Made by a program: the position numbers and the translations under genes | Notes under the pieces: model-generated | The model's database searches: none | What the model was told of the DNA's origin: nothing | Seen by the model: only the letters and a program-made list of their open reading frames with translations | Assembly: GCF_040207875.1 (NCBI RefSeq) | Contig: NZ_CP157942.1 | Span: 992,001 to 1,056,000 of the forward strand | Reading direction: 5' to 3' | Source of the DNA: Wolbachia endosymbiont of Armadillidium arcangelii | GTDB lineage: Bacteria > Pseudomonadota > Alphaproteobacteria > Rickettsiales > Anaplasmataceae | Length of the DNA stretch: 64,000 bases | Shown here: positions 34,324-43,422 of the stretch, one piece after another | How positions within the stretch are numbered: the stretch's first letter is position 1 | Layout of the letters: each line of letters opens with the position of its first letter

Positions 34324-35484
34324 ATGAAAAGTTTATTACTGCCAAACGCAACAAAGCAAGAGCAAGCACTGGTTGATGCAATAGATTATAAGGTTGATCC
34401 AAGCTGTATCAAAGGATTTAAGTTTAATCTTAAAGAAGAAACATTGCCGTGGATAATAGAAGAATATGGTTTAGAAGAAATACTGCGCTGGGTAAAAGAT
34501 AGAAGAAAAGCCATAGTAGAAGGAGTAAAATTTCAAAGACTGAGAGGAACTCCAGCATCACTAAAAATAGCACTAAAATGGGCAAATATAGAAGATATTA
34601 CAATTATCGAAGAACCACCTGGTAAACATTTTTTCGAGTTGCAAATAGGAATAAAAGATGTTCCAAATGACTTTTTTGTGGATGCAGTAGTAGAACTTGC
34701 AAAACTATCGTTACCAGCAAGATCTCGACTAATGAGGATTTTCAATGATCACTATAACGTTTATAGGTTTATTTTAGATGAAAGTTTATTTGGAAGTTTG
34801 TTATCAGACTACTCTGGTATAAAAGTTGAAAAAAATGGGCCAGTGTTATCGTTTGGAAGAATAAATTTTTTCAGTTCTAGAGGTCCGTTAGTAGAGATTG
34901 TAGACAACTATTTAAGAGAGCATTATGAGCAAGCATTTAGTAATGACATATATCGATTAGATGTAGCAGTACTTGGAGAAACAGAGCCTCACACAAAGGA
35001 TTACAAAGGTATCTATGAAAGAAGTCATCAGTGGTACAACTTAAAAGCACTATATCCATTACCACAGAGTTTATTACCATCGATTAAATTTGCAAAAGCG
35101 CAGATAGTATTATCGGATAGTTGGAATTTAGGAGAAATAAACACATGTTTTCCAGTTGGTAGTATAGAGGAAAGAGGGAATAAATTTGTATTGGGAAACG
35201 ATAAACTTTCAGGGCAACATTGGAGTTTAAAACACAAGCCAATTTTAGAAAGGTTTAGCGTTACTCACAACTATAAAGTAGAAAATTATACAGATCAGAA
35301 GGTCAGAAAATATGTTTTAGCAGAACACAACGTTTACTATAAAAATGATTTAGAGCAAAAAGACTCAATACACGAATTAGAAAAGCACATTTTAGTATTT
35401 TATCCAGGAGTACTGAAGTGGCACGAACATCGACATTTGCACAGAAGTTGGAAAAATAGTCAAGTAATATCTATAATAAGTTAA
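34324..35484 (+). CDS. Phage tail protein I
   Basis: 386 residues. The first 150 (MKSLLLPNATKQEQALVDAID, LPWIIEEYGLEEILRWVKDRR, FQRLRGTPASLKIALKWANI) are the P2 gpI-type tail protein I domain. The remaining 230 are a WO-specific extension with many Trp, Tyr and His residues (RSHQWYNLKALYPLP, KWHEHRHLHRSWKNSQV). gpI binds the baseplate and receives the tail fibre. The HU-like pseudogene separates it from gpJ, which it normally follows directly. Confidence 0.85.
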   Translation: MKSLLLPNATKQEQALVDAIDYKVDPSCIKGFKFNLKEETLPWIIEEYGLEEILRWVKDRRKAIVEGVKFQRLRGTPASLKIALKWANIEDITIIEEPPGKHFFELQIGIKDVPNDFFVDAVVELAKLSLPARSRLMRIFNDHYNVYRFILDESLFGSLLSDYSGIKVEKNGPVLSFGRINFFSSRGPLVEIVDNYLREHYEQAFSNDIYRLDVAVLGETEPHTKDYKGIYERSHQWYNLKALYPLPQSLLPSIKFAKAQIVLSDSWNLGEINTCFPVGSIEERGNKFVLGNDKLSGQHWSLKHKPILERFSVTHNYKVENYTDQKVRKYVLAEHNVYYKNDLEQKDSIHELEKHILVFYPGVLKWHEHRHLHRSWKNSQVISIIS

Positions 35485-35651
35485 GTACTTATATTTAGAC
35501 CCTCATATATTATATTAATAATAGGTTAAAGTGTATGAAATAAAAAGAAAAAGACTTGCTTTCTCATGCTAAAAAGGACATGACTTGAATAGCAGCAGGT
35601 AAATATAAGAAATTTATCTGGCGCTAGAAAAGCTAATTTTGTGAGGTAAGT
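35485..35651. other. Intergenic region before the ankyrin pair
   Basis: About 167 bases, AT-rich, with a TATTATATTAATAATA stretch near 35508-35523 that could serve as a -10 region and a GAGGTAAG ribosome site before the ATG at 35652. No copy of the 40-bp element is present, so these genes may be read separately from the tail operon. Confidence 0.4.
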
Positions 35652-36371
35652 ATGAAGTTTAGCAAAGAAAAGAGAGAATCTTTTAGTAAGTTTTGTAAAG
35701 AAGTATCAAGTAAGGATATTAATAAAAGAAATGAAGAAGGAGAGACGATATTACACCAAGCAGTAGAAATCTCCAATTACAAAACAGTGAGGTTCTTAAT
35801 AAAGAAAGGAGCAGAGGTAAATGCAAGAGATAAAAATGGTTATACACCTCTGCACTGTGCAGTATTCGCAAAAAGTTTAGAAAATGTAAAAGTACTGCTA
35901 AGGTCGGGAGCAGAAGTAAATGCCACTCAATATGTCACTGGATGTACGCCACTCCACTCTGCGTGCAAGATGGGAGGAGCAGGAGTTGAAATAATAAAGG
36001 AGCTAGTAAAAGCAGGAGCTGAGGTTAATCAACTGAATAAATATGGTGCAACACCAATGTACTATATCTGGGAAAGTGAAAAGTATTCTCTGTGTGATAG
36101 CAAAGAAAGTGAAAAGGCAAGCAAATTTTTGAGAGAAAAAGGTGGAATAACAAAAAGTAGAGAACTGACCTGCTATGGAATAGAGGGGCTAGTGGGAGAA
36201 ATAGCAGACATGTTGAATGGAAGCTACATGCCGGAGCTAAAAATAATAGAGATAGGAGAAATAAGGAAAAGAGACAAATCACTAATAAAGGAGGAATGTC
36301 AAAATTTAGCAAGCAAGATAATGAGCCAAGTAAATGAGATGATAGATGAGGTGGTGAAAAGGAAGGCTTAG
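35652..36371 (+). CDS. Ankyrin-repeat protein, WO right-arm
   Basis: 239 residues with about four ankyrin repeats between 25 and 140 (TILHQAVEISNYKTVRFLIKK, TPLHCAVFAKSLENVKVLLRS, TPLHSACKMGG..). A charged helical C-terminus follows. No signal peptide or membrane segment is seen. WO phages usually carry such genes next to the integrase, where they are suspected host-interaction factors. It lies 25 bases from a second ankyrin gene with similar repeats, pointing to duplication. Confidence 0.85.
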   Translation: MKFSKEKRESFSKFCKEVSSKDINKRNEEGETILHQAVEISNYKTVRFLIKKGAEVNARDKNGYTPLHCAVFAKSLENVKVLLRSGAEVNATQYVTGCTPLHSACKMGGAGVEIIKELVKAGAEVNQLNKYGATPMYYIWESEKYSLCDSKESEKASKFLREKGGITKSRELTCYGIEGLVGEIADMLNGSYMPELKIIEIGEIRKRDKSLIKEECQNLASKIMSQVNEMIDEVVKRKA

Positions 36372-36396
36372 GTTTAAAGAAAGGTAGGGGTAGATT

Positions 36397-36852
36397 ATGA
36401 TAAAGCTTGGTAAGAAAGAGAAATCTCTATTAGAGAACTCATTTAAAAATATTTATGCAAGAGACGAAAAAGGAAGAACAGCTCTACATTATGCAGTAGA
36501 GGTAAAAACAGTGGAGTTATTAGTCGAAAAAGGAGCGAATGTGAATGCTAAAGATGTAGAAGGATATACAGCACTGCACCTAGCGGTAACGGAAAAACGT
36601 CTAGAAATCGTGAGGGAATTGATAAAATCAGGAGCAGACGTAAATGCTGAGGAATATGGAAATAAATGCATACCTCTACACCTTGCGTGCATGGTAGGTG
36701 AAAAAGAAATAGTGGAGGAGCTAGTGAAAGCTGGAGGAGAAATAGAGCAAGCAGATAAATTTGGAATGACAGCAATGGATTATAGTAAAGAAGTAACCGA
36801 GGTATTAAAGAAAGAAACAGACAGAATTGAAAAGTTATTTATGAAGGGCTAA
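36397..36852 (+). CDS. Ankyrin-repeat protein, short, WO right-arm
   Basis: 151 residues made almost entirely of ankyrin repeats (TALHYAVEVKTVELLVEKG, TALHLAVTEKRLEIVRELIKS, IPLHLACMVGEKEIVEELVKA). It resembles the upstream gene in spacing and in the AGAEVN/GADVNA loops, so it probably arose by duplication with loss of the C-terminal extension. It is followed four bases later by the DUF2924 gene. Confidence 0.85.
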   Translation: MIKLGKKEKSLLENSFKNIYARDEKGRTALHYAVEVKTVELLVEKGANVNAKDVEGYTALHLAVTEKRLEIVRELIKSGADVNAEEYGNKCIPLHLACMVGEKEIVEELVKAGGEIEQADKFGMTAMDYSKEVTEVLKKETDRIEKLFMKG

Positions 36853-36856
36853 AAAT

Positions 36857-37297
36857 ATGGAGAAAGAAACAGAAAAGAAAGTAATGAATTTAGAGAGAAA
36901 ACCTTTGGATGAACTGAGAAAAATATGGAAGAAGGTATTTGGGGAAGAAGCGCCTAGATACTCAAAGAAATATCTGATACCGAGATTAGCTTATAGAATG
37001 CAGGAAAAAGCGTATGGAGAAATGTCAAGAAAGGGGACAAAAAGACTAGAGTATCTGGCAGATCGGCTAGAGAAGGGAAAAAGAATAAGTAGCGATAAAC
37101 TGCCAGTAGAGGGAACAGAGCTAATATTAGAGAGAGGGGAAGAGACTCACGCAGTAATGGTAACAGATAAGGGTTTAATCTACAGAGAAGAATTTTTCAC
37201 ATCATTATCAGCAGTAGCCGGAAAAATAATGGGAATGAGTTACAATGGGCCGCTCCTATTTGGTTTGCGTGATCAAAAGGGAAGGGAAAATGTGTAA
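36857..37297 (+). CDS. DUF2924 protein linked to the serine recombinase
   Basis: 146 residues. The N-terminal helix-turn-helix-like region (LDELRKIWKKVFGEEAPRYSKKYLIPRLAYRMQ) and the C-terminal FTSLSAVAGKIMG..YNGPLLFGL are the DUF2924 signature. Family members usually precede large serine recombinases and may act as recombination directionality or accessory factors; that role is not proven. The recombinase ATG lies 8 nt before its stop, so the pair is translationally coupled. Confidence 0.85.
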   Translation: MEKETEKKVMNLERKPLDELRKIWKKVFGEEAPRYSKKYLIPRLAYRMQEKAYGEMSRKGTKRLEYLADRLEKGKRISSDKLPVEGTELILERGEETHAVMVTDKGLIYREEFFTSLSAVAGKIMGMSYNGPLLFGLRDQKGRENV

Positions 37298-38759
37298 AGG
37301 GATAAGATGTGGAATATATACGAGAAAGTCAAATGAAGACGGTCTAGAGCAGAAGTTTAACAGTTTAGATGCGCAACGAGTAGCATGTGAGAAGTACATA
37401 AAGAGCAAAGAAGGCTGGGTAGCATTGGCCAAAAGGTACGACGATGGAGGTTTCTCGGGAAAAAACTTAGAAAGACCAGCAATAAAGGAATTGTTTGAAG
37501 ATGTAAAAAAAGGAGAGGTAGATTGTGTAGTAGTGTACACACTAGACAGACTATCAAGAGAAACAAAAGACAGCATCGAAGTAACATCATTTTTTAGAAG
37601 ACATAGAGTAAATTTTGTAGCAGTAACGCAGATATTTGACAATAATACGCCAATGGGAAAATTTGTACAAACGGTATTGTCAGGAGCAGCACAACTAGAA
37701 AGAGAAATGATCGTAGAAAGGGTAAAAAATAAAATAGCAACATCGAAGGAAGAGGGTCTATGGATGGGGGGAATTTTGCCGCTTGGATATGATGTAAAAG
37801 ATAAAGAATTAATAATAAATGAGAAAGAAGCAAAAACAGTAAAGCATATATTTGAAAGATATTTGGAGCTGAAGTCAATGGCAGAGTTGGCAAGAGAGTT
37901 AAACAGAGAAGGATACCGAACAAAATCAGATATCTTTAAAAAAGCGACGGTAAGGAGAATAATAACAAATCCAATATATATGGGAAAAATCAAGCATTAT
38001 GAGAAGCAATATGAGGGAAAACATGAAGCAATAATAGAAGAAGAAAAATGGCAAAAAGCGCAAGAATTAATAAAGAATCAGCCATATAGAAAAGCAAAAT
38101 ATGAGGAAGCGCTACTAAAGGGGATAATAAAGTGCAAGAGCTGTGATGTAAATATGACGTTGACCTATGCGAAAAAGGAAAATAAAAGGTACCGATATTA
38201 TGTGTGCAATAACCATTTAAGGGGGAAGGATTGTGGATCAGTGAACAGAACAATAATTGCTGGAGAAGTGGAAAAAGAAGTGATGAAGAAAGCTGAACAG
38301 CTATATGAAAAATGGGAAGAAGAGTGGAGAAATCTAAGTTTTGGAAAGCAGAAAGAAGTAGTGAAAAAGTTAATAAAGGGAGTAATGGTAAGAGAAGATG
38401 GAATAGAGGTGCATTTTGAATCAGAGGAAAAATTTATACCAACAAAGAAGAAGGGAAATAAATGCACAGTAGTAGAGCCAGAAGGTAAAACAAATAATGT
38501 ACTACTGAAAGCAGTGGTAAGAGCTCATTTGTGGAAACGTCAGCTAGAGGAAGGAGAATATGCAAATATAAAAGAGCTGAGTAAGAAAATAAACATAGGT
38601 ACAAGACGTATACAGCAAATCTTGAGGTTGAACTATTTAGCACCAAAAATTAAAGAGGACATAGTAAATGGGAGGCAACCAAGAGATTTGAGGCTAGCTG
38701 ACTTGAGGCAAATACCAATGTTATGGAGTGAGCAATTAAAGAAGTTTAGCATCTTATAG
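37290..38759 (+). CDS. Large serine recombinase (WO phage integrase)
   Basis: 489 residues. The resolvase domain has the catalytic Ser in GIYTRKSNEDG near residue 12, LDRLSRE at about 90 and GAAQLEREMIVER. A recombinase domain (KTVKHIFERYLELKSMAELAREL) and a zinc ribbon (KCKSCDVNM, VCNNHLRGKDC) follow, then a C-terminal helix-turn-helix (IKELSKKINIGTRRIQQIL). It integrates and excises the prophage between attP and attB. The ATG at 37290 is used, as the upstream extension overlaps DUF2924. It is the last phage gene, so the right attachment site should lie just beyond. Confidence 0.92.
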   Translation: MCKGIRCGIYTRKSNEDGLEQKFNSLDAQRVACEKYIKSKEGWVALAKRYDDGGFSGKNLERPAIKELFEDVKKGEVDCVVVYTLDRLSRETKDSIEVTSFFRRHRVNFVAVTQIFDNNTPMGKFVQTVLSGAAQLEREMIVERVKNKIATSKEEGLWMGGILPLGYDVKDKELIINEKEAKTVKHIFERYLELKSMAELARELNREGYRTKSDIFKKATVRRIITNPIYMGKIKHYEKQYEGKHEAIIEEEKWQKAQELIKNQPYRKAKYEEALLKGIIKCKSCDVNMTLTYAKKENKRYRYYVCNNHLRGKDCGSVNRTIIAGEVEKEVMKKAEQLYEKWEEEWRNLSFGKQKEVVKKLIKGVMVREDGIEVHFESEEKFIPTKKKGNKCTVVEPEGKTNNVLLKAVVRAHLWKRQLEEGEYANIKELSKKINIGTRRIQQILRLNYLAPKIKEDIVNGRQPRDLRLADLRQIPMLWSEQLKKFSIL

Positions 38760-38980
38760 ATGTCATTCGTTTGAAGGGTGGAGAGCAAGGTAGTTACAAA
38801 TTGAAATAGCCATTTTGACCTATTTGCAAGCCATGCACGTCAAGTAAATTTAAAAAGAAACAAAAGAAGATAACTTTTTTAGAATAATCTTTAAGCCATT
38901 AACTTACACTATCTTTCTTCATACAGATACTACTTTCTCTCAATTTGACTTGTATGGAACAGTTAAGTACGAGAAATATG
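38760..38980. other. Probable right prophage end (attachment region)
   Basis: About 220 bases between the integrase stop and the chromosomal cyd operon. No gene is visible. Because the integrase is the last phage gene, attR should lie here. The core cannot be named without the left end, which is outside the window. Confidence 0.4.
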
Positions 38981-39136
38981 TTATTTACAAAAATTAACTA
39001 TCAGTTTGATCGGGTAAGTTAATATCGATACTGCTAATAAACCACCAACCCATAAAATGATAAACCAGAGCAATTGCTTGATTTGAGAGTGACGTTTTAA
39101 CCATGAGGCTACTAACTCTTTAATATGTGTGTTCAT
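38981..39136 (-). CDS. Small membrane protein of the cyd operon (DUF2474/CydX-like)
   Basis: A 51-residue protein, MNTHIKELVASWLKRHSQIK followed by a single hydrophobic helix (LLWFIILWVGGLLAVSIL) and a basic end. The Trp-rich pattern resembles DUF2474 proteins that sit after cydB in alphaproteobacteria and, functionally, the CydX-type third subunit that stabilises cytochrome bd. The ATG lies 17 nt inside the end of cydB, implying coupled translation. It is too short for most gene finders. Confidence 0.65.
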   Translation of the reverse strand: MNTHIKELVASWLKRHSQIKQLLWFIILWVGGLLAVSILTYPIKLIVNFCK

Positions 39137-40142
39137 AATTTGATTTTCCACGAAAAACATAATATGAGTAACCAGTATAGGTTAAAATCAGAGGTAAAAG
39201 TGGTATTATAACAACCAACATTAAAGATAAACTTGGTCCAGAAGCAGCAGCATCAAGAATAGTGTATTGAAAGGGTACAATCCATGGATATATGCTAATT
39301 CCTAAACCTAAATATCCCATAAAAAAAATAGCAATACTAAGAAAAAATGGACGGTACTCACGTTTAACATTTTGAAGATCAAACCACAGCACGAAAAATA
39401 GCCAAAATGTTAATAGTGGAATGGAAAATAAATAATAAAAATTTGGCACACTAAACCAAAAGCCTTTAATACCTTCATTTAAAAATGGTGTCACTACACT
39501 CACCAGCACCATGAAGATACCCACAAAACCAAGAGTATAGGAAGCAACCTTGCGTACCCACACTTGTGTTATACTTTCTGTCTTCATTATGAGCCATGTA
39601 GAACCTAAAAGTGCATATCCAAATATTACAGCAATTCCTGTCATTACACTAAAAGCACTTGCCCAGTCAAATTGGCCACCAGAAAAGTTGCGTCCGTTTA
39701 CTTTGACACCATATATAAATGCACCTAAAATCATGCCCTGGCAAAATGCAGCACCAAGTGACCCATAATGAAAGGCATAATCCCATAATTGCCTGTATTT
39801 TTCTTCTGTCTTAAAACGAAACTCAAAGGATACCCCGCGTATGATAAGGCCAAGTAACATAATAATAATTGGAATATAAAAAGCAGGCATTAATATTGAA
39901 TATGCAAGAGGAAAAGCAGCAAATAATCCTCCACCACCTAATACCAACCATGTTTCGTTTCCATCCCAAAATGGTGCGATCGAGTTTATCATATGATCAC
40001 GACATTTATCTGATGGTGCAAAGGGAAGTAAAATACCAACGCCTAAATCAAATCCATCCATTACAACATAAAGTAAAACAGCTGTGGCAATTAGCAACCC
40101 CCAGATTAGTGGTAAATTAATTGATGAAGAAAAATCAAACAT
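39120..40142 (-). CDS. cydB: Cytochrome bd ubiquinol oxidase subunit II
   Basis: A 340-residue inner-membrane protein with about eight helices. It starts MFDFSSSINLPLIWG; the family hallmark is YVVMDGFDLGVGIL, followed by FWDGNETWLVLGGGGLFAAFP. It partners CydA to oxidise quinol and reduce oxygen with high affinity. An alternative upstream start in the open frame is rejected because the chosen ATG overlaps the cydA stop by 8 nt. Its own end overlaps the small third-subunit gene. Confidence 0.95.
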   Translation of the reverse strand: MFDFSSSINLPLIWGLLIATAVLLYVVMDGFDLGVGILLPFAPSDKCRDHMINSIAPFWDGNETWLVLGGGGLFAAFPLAYSILMPAFYIPIIIMLLGLIIRGVSFEFRFKTEEKYRQLWDYAFHYGSLGAAFCQGMILGAFIYGVKVNGRNFSGGQFDWASAFSVMTGIAVIFGYALLGSTWLIMKTESITQVWVRKVASYTLGFVGIFMVLVSVVTPFLNEGIKGFWFSVPNFYYLFSIPLLTFWLFFVLWFDLQNVKREYRPFFLSIAIFFMGYLGLGISIYPWIVPFQYTILDAAASGPSLSLMLVVIIPLLPLILTYTGYSYYVFRGKSNYEHTY

Positions 40143-41541
40143 GGTTACTACTTTTTCCAAATTTACCAGCCTCAATAACTGAAGCTTCAATACCGTGTTT
40201 ATAAAACTGCTCTTTCTCTTTAATGATAGGAATTCCTTTATATATAAGTTTCAAAATATAATAACTACCTGCTCCAAATATAAGGGTATACATAACAATA
40301 AATGTAATCAAAGACCATGCGACTTGAGGACCAATGATCGCAGGTGAAAATGATTCGATTGTGCGCATAACTTCATATACAGTGTAAGGTTGACGACCAA
40401 TTTCAGTAGTATACCAACCTGCAAGTAGTGCTATGAACCCAGAAGGCATCATTGATATCCACCATCCATGCAAGAGGCAACTTTGGAATAATTTGCCACG
40501 AAAGTATTGTATAACACTAATTAACCCAATCATAATCATTAAAATTCCAATTCCAACCATTATACGGAAGGACCAAAATACCCATATTACAGGTGGTCTA
40601 TCTTCCTTTTTCCATTCTTTTAACCCTTTTACTTCTCCTAAAAAATCATGTGTTAAAATCAAGCTGGCAAGATTAGGAATTTTTACCTCGTAGTGATTAA
40701 TTTCGTTTTCCTGGTCTGGATAAGCAAACAAAAGTAGGCCAGCACCTTTTTCGGTTTTCCATAAGCCTTCCATTGCAGCAATTTTAGCAGGTTGATGCTT
40801 TAATGTATTCAACCCGTGTACATCCCCCACAAACAGCTGAAATGGTGCAGCCAAAGTTACCATAATAGCTGCCATACTAAGCATGATTCTTGCTTGAGGA
40901 GCATGTCGTTTTTTCCAAAGATAGAATGCCCCTACACCACCCACTACAAACGCTGTTGTAAGATAGGCTGCTGTTACCATATGAATAAAACGATAAGGGA
41001 AAGAAGGATTAAAAATCACCTCTAACCAATTGACTGGATATAGAAGTCCATTTTCACTAACTGAGAATCCAGCGGGTGTTTGCATCCAACTATTAGCTGC
41101 AATGATCCAGAAAGCTGAAATAAGTGTTCCCACTGCAACAATACAGGTGGAAATAAAATGCATACGCGGACTTACTCTATTCCACCCAAACAACATAATG
41201 CTTAAAAAAGATGCTTCTAGAAAAAAAGCTGTTAGAACTTCAAAACAAAATAGAGGGCCAAGAACATTAGCTATACAATCAGAGAACACTGACCAATTTG
41301 TACCAAGTTGATAAGATAAGACAACACCAGATACCACCCCCATGCCAAAAACAACAGCAAAAATCTTGATCCAGAATTTATAAATATCACAGAAATGTGT
41401 ATTACCAGTCCTAAGCCAACGCCATTCCAAAAAGGCTAGAAAACTTGCAAGCCCAATTGTGAGAGCAGGAAATATAATATGAAAGCTTATTGTAAAGGCA
41501 AATTGAATTCGAGCTAGTAGTAGAGGGTCAAGTTCAAACAT
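40135..41541 (-). CDS. cydA: Cytochrome bd ubiquinol oxidase subunit I
   Basis: 468 residues, the catalytic heme-bearing subunit. Visible signatures are MFELDPLLLARIQFAFTISF with the axial His in FHIIFPALTIG, then the conserved SGVVLSYQLGTNW, and GWYTTEIGRQPYTVYEVMRT in the C-terminal half. Reduces oxygen to water at the inner membrane using ubiquinol, useful at the low oxygen of a host vacuole. First gene of the minus-strand cydA-cydB-small subunit operon. Confidence 0.95.
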   Translation of the reverse strand: MFELDPLLLARIQFAFTISFHIIFPALTIGLASFLAFLEWRWLRTGNTHFCDIYKFWIKIFAVVFGMGVVSGVVLSYQLGTNWSVFSDCIANVLGPLFCFEVLTAFFLEASFLSIMLFGWNRVSPRMHFISTCIVAVGTLISAFWIIAANSWMQTPAGFSVSENGLLYPVNWLEVIFNPSFPYRFIHMVTAAYLTTAFVVGGVGAFYLWKKRHAPQARIMLSMAAIMVTLAAPFQLFVGDVHGLNTLKHQPAKIAAMEGLWKTEKGAGLLLFAYPDQENEINHYEVKIPNLASLILTHDFLGEVKGLKEWKKEDRPPVIWVFWSFRIMVGIGILMIMIGLISVIQYFRGKLFQSCLLHGWWISMMPSGFIALLAGWYTTEIGRQPYTVYEVMRTIESFSPAIIGPQVAWSLITFIVMYTLIFGAGSYYILKLIYKGIPIIKEKEQFYKHGIEASVIEAGKFGKSSNHV

Positions 41542-42085
41542 TTTTACCCAACGCTTATAACATTGTAGACAATAGTCGAATTTGCCTGTAAGTCAACTCA
41601 TTTTTTACAAAATATTTTAACAAGTGTACCTGTTAGTAACAAAGCAAATTCGATTGTTTACTCAAAAACATAAAAATAGTACCTACCTTCGTGAGAACAC
41701 GTTGCATAAAAATAGGATTGTGAAAATAAAAGTTTGAAACTTTTGCAACAAAATTAGGCAAATTGGTTCGCATCTAAATGTGGAAAAAGTAGGCTAATAT
41801 AGCTGGTCTTGCAATATAGTAAAATTACTATACAGAAAAGTTCGCACGTATCGTTTGGTAGACCAACTCATCCCAAAACGAACGATTCTCACCGCCCTTG
41901 GTTTTGAACGCTGGAAATGGGTGTTTATTAAATTCTTAATAAGATACAGTACTAAATTAATATTAGTTTATTTTAGAATAAGGTAGACTTATAAAAAACA
42001 GAATTTAAAAAAGACCTTATATTAAGCCTATTAAGAGCCTTTTTTGAAAATTACTTCAGATTAAAAAATTTTTTCAAATTAGGGG
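41542..42085. other. Long intergenic region between cydA and the next gene
   Basis: About 540 bases without a supportable gene. It should contain the leftward cydA promoter near 41560-41600. The stretch at about 41840-41935 is less AT-rich, and its minus strand can be read as a short broken frame (HPFPAFKTKGGENRSFWDE). I cannot assign that fragment; it may be a decayed repeat. Confidence 0.4.
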
Positions 42086-42113
42086 TTGACAAAATTTAGA
42101 GATAGGATATCTT
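42086..42113 (+). promoter_or_regulatory. Sigma-70-type promoter for the 42193 gene
   Basis: TTGACA at 42086-42091 and TATCTT at 42108-42113, separated by 16 bases. They lie about 80 bases before the ATG at 42193. The -35 is a perfect consensus, the -10 matches at TA-T-T. This is the clearest housekeeping promoter in the window. Confidence 0.55.
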
Positions 42114-42192
42114 GCCTAAAGTGGTATTAAATTACTATGGTGTATGCTAGGTGTACTAGTTTCCATGTTTTTCCATTCATAGAGGGGTGATT

Positions 42193-43422
42193 ATGCTGCG
42201 TTCAGATATTCCAAAAGTTTTGTTTTCGTCTATTAAAGAGGATGATCCCTATAGAGCATCTAAGCTTTTTCAAATTGAACGCTGGTGCTATGCAAATTGG
42301 CGTCTACACCAAAAAAGTGGCCAGAAAGGACGTAATTTTCTTGCGCAAGTGCTGTCTAATGAAGATTGTTGGAAAAAAGTAGACAATTTACACGGAGTTA
42401 AGCTTGATAGGCAAGTGGTAGGTAAAAAGTTGATTGGACAAGATTTAAACAATCCCTTTAGCACTGACAAGAGATATGAAATTGCCTGTCGGTATTGTCT
42501 AGAAGAAGATATTACTGCTCTATTTGAAGAGAGAAAAGATAAACTATCAGCTCAAGGTAAGAGCAGTCTGTTGGATTATGGTCACTTAGTTAAGACTCTA
42601 GGAGGCAATCTTTTAATAGTTTTTTGGTCACATTTTGTTAGCGGTCACATTTCTAAACTAAATTTAAATGGTCGTCATCCGTATGAGTATGGGCTTGAAT
42701 GTGCTATGAGTTTTAAGCAGGAACAGGCAGTAGAGTTCTTTTGGAATAAAATAAAATCATTACCTGAAAGTGAGATGAGCGAACAGAAAAAGGATGAAAT
42801 CTTCATGAAGACAGCGGTATATGCAGCAGGGAACCGTTGTAATAGTTATCCTGAAATATTCGAATTTTGTTTTAGTCAAATAACTCCTGATAAATACCCA
42901 GAACTTCTAAAAAGAGACTTAGCTGAGAATGGTTATTATGGTAGCTTAAACACGCTACAGGGTGCACTTCGCTTTGATCAATTTCAAAAATTGTTTGACT
43001 TCTTAAGTCCAAATTCTGTCTCAGAAGATGATTATAATATCTGGTTAGATATGGAGATCAAGAAACATTCAGAACCTTATGTGAATGAAATTGTAAAACT
43101 TTTTATGCATATGTGGATGAAGGAAGGGTTTGAAAGTCATCGTGCTTTAGTGATAAGAGAAGAACTAGAGGATAAATTCCCTCTTTTTCGCACAGTTTTG
43201 TTAACACCTTTAGTGGAAAAGGATTATATGGAGCCAGTATGGGCCATATTAGATATAGCTAATTGTGATCAAATCAAGGGATTTATGGATTCTAGACAAG
43301 CGGAGTATATACGATCTGTATTAGAGAAAAGAGATGTTGATTCATTAAATAAATTTCTAGCGTATGGAAAGTCTGTAACTGAAGAACTTGATAGAGGTGA
43401 TTTAAGTACCCACTGCCATTAA
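42193..43422 (+). CDS. Wolbachia protein of unknown function, 3' end cut by IS4
   Basis: 409 residues from an ATG with AGAGGGG six bases upstream (a GTG at 42187 is less likely). It is mostly helical and soluble (CYANWRLHQKSGQKGRNFLAQV ... PYEYGLECAMSFKQEQAVEFFW ...) in a pattern reminiscent of tetratricopeptide-like or ankyrin-adjacent Wolbachia families, but I do not recognise it. The final residues THCH and the stop are encoded by the left inverted repeat of the adjoining IS4 element, so the native C-terminus is missing. Confidence 0.7.
   Translation: MLRSDIPKVLFSSIKEDDPYRASKLFQIERWCYANWRLHQKSGQKGRNFLAQVLSNEDCWKKVDNLHGVKLDRQVVGKKLIGQDLNNPFSTDKRYEIACRYCLEEDITALFEERKDKLSAQGKSSLLDYGHLVKTLGGNLLIVFWSHFVSGHISKLNLNGRHPYEYGLECAMSFKQEQAVEFFWNKIKSLPESEMSEQKKDEIFMKTAVYAAGNRCNSYPEIFEFCFSQITPDKYPELLKRDLAENGYYGSLNTLQGALRFDQFQKLFDFLSPNSVSEDDYNIWLDMEIKKHSEPYVNEIVKLFMHMWMKEGFESHRALVIREELEDKFPLFRTVLLTPLVEKDYMEPVWAILDIANCDQIKGFMDSRQAEYIRSVLEKRDVDSLNKFLAYGKSVTEELDRGDLSTHCH

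Noticed and set aside
37256..37993. A 245-codon minus-strand open frame under the serine recombinase
   Set aside because: It is antisense to a well-supported recombinase, is Ser/Phe/Leu-rich as expected for a shadow frame, and has no ribosome site.
41840..41935. Possible gene fragment on the minus strand between cydA and 42193
   Set aside because: The frame is short and broken, with no recognisable family; described only as part of the intergenic region.
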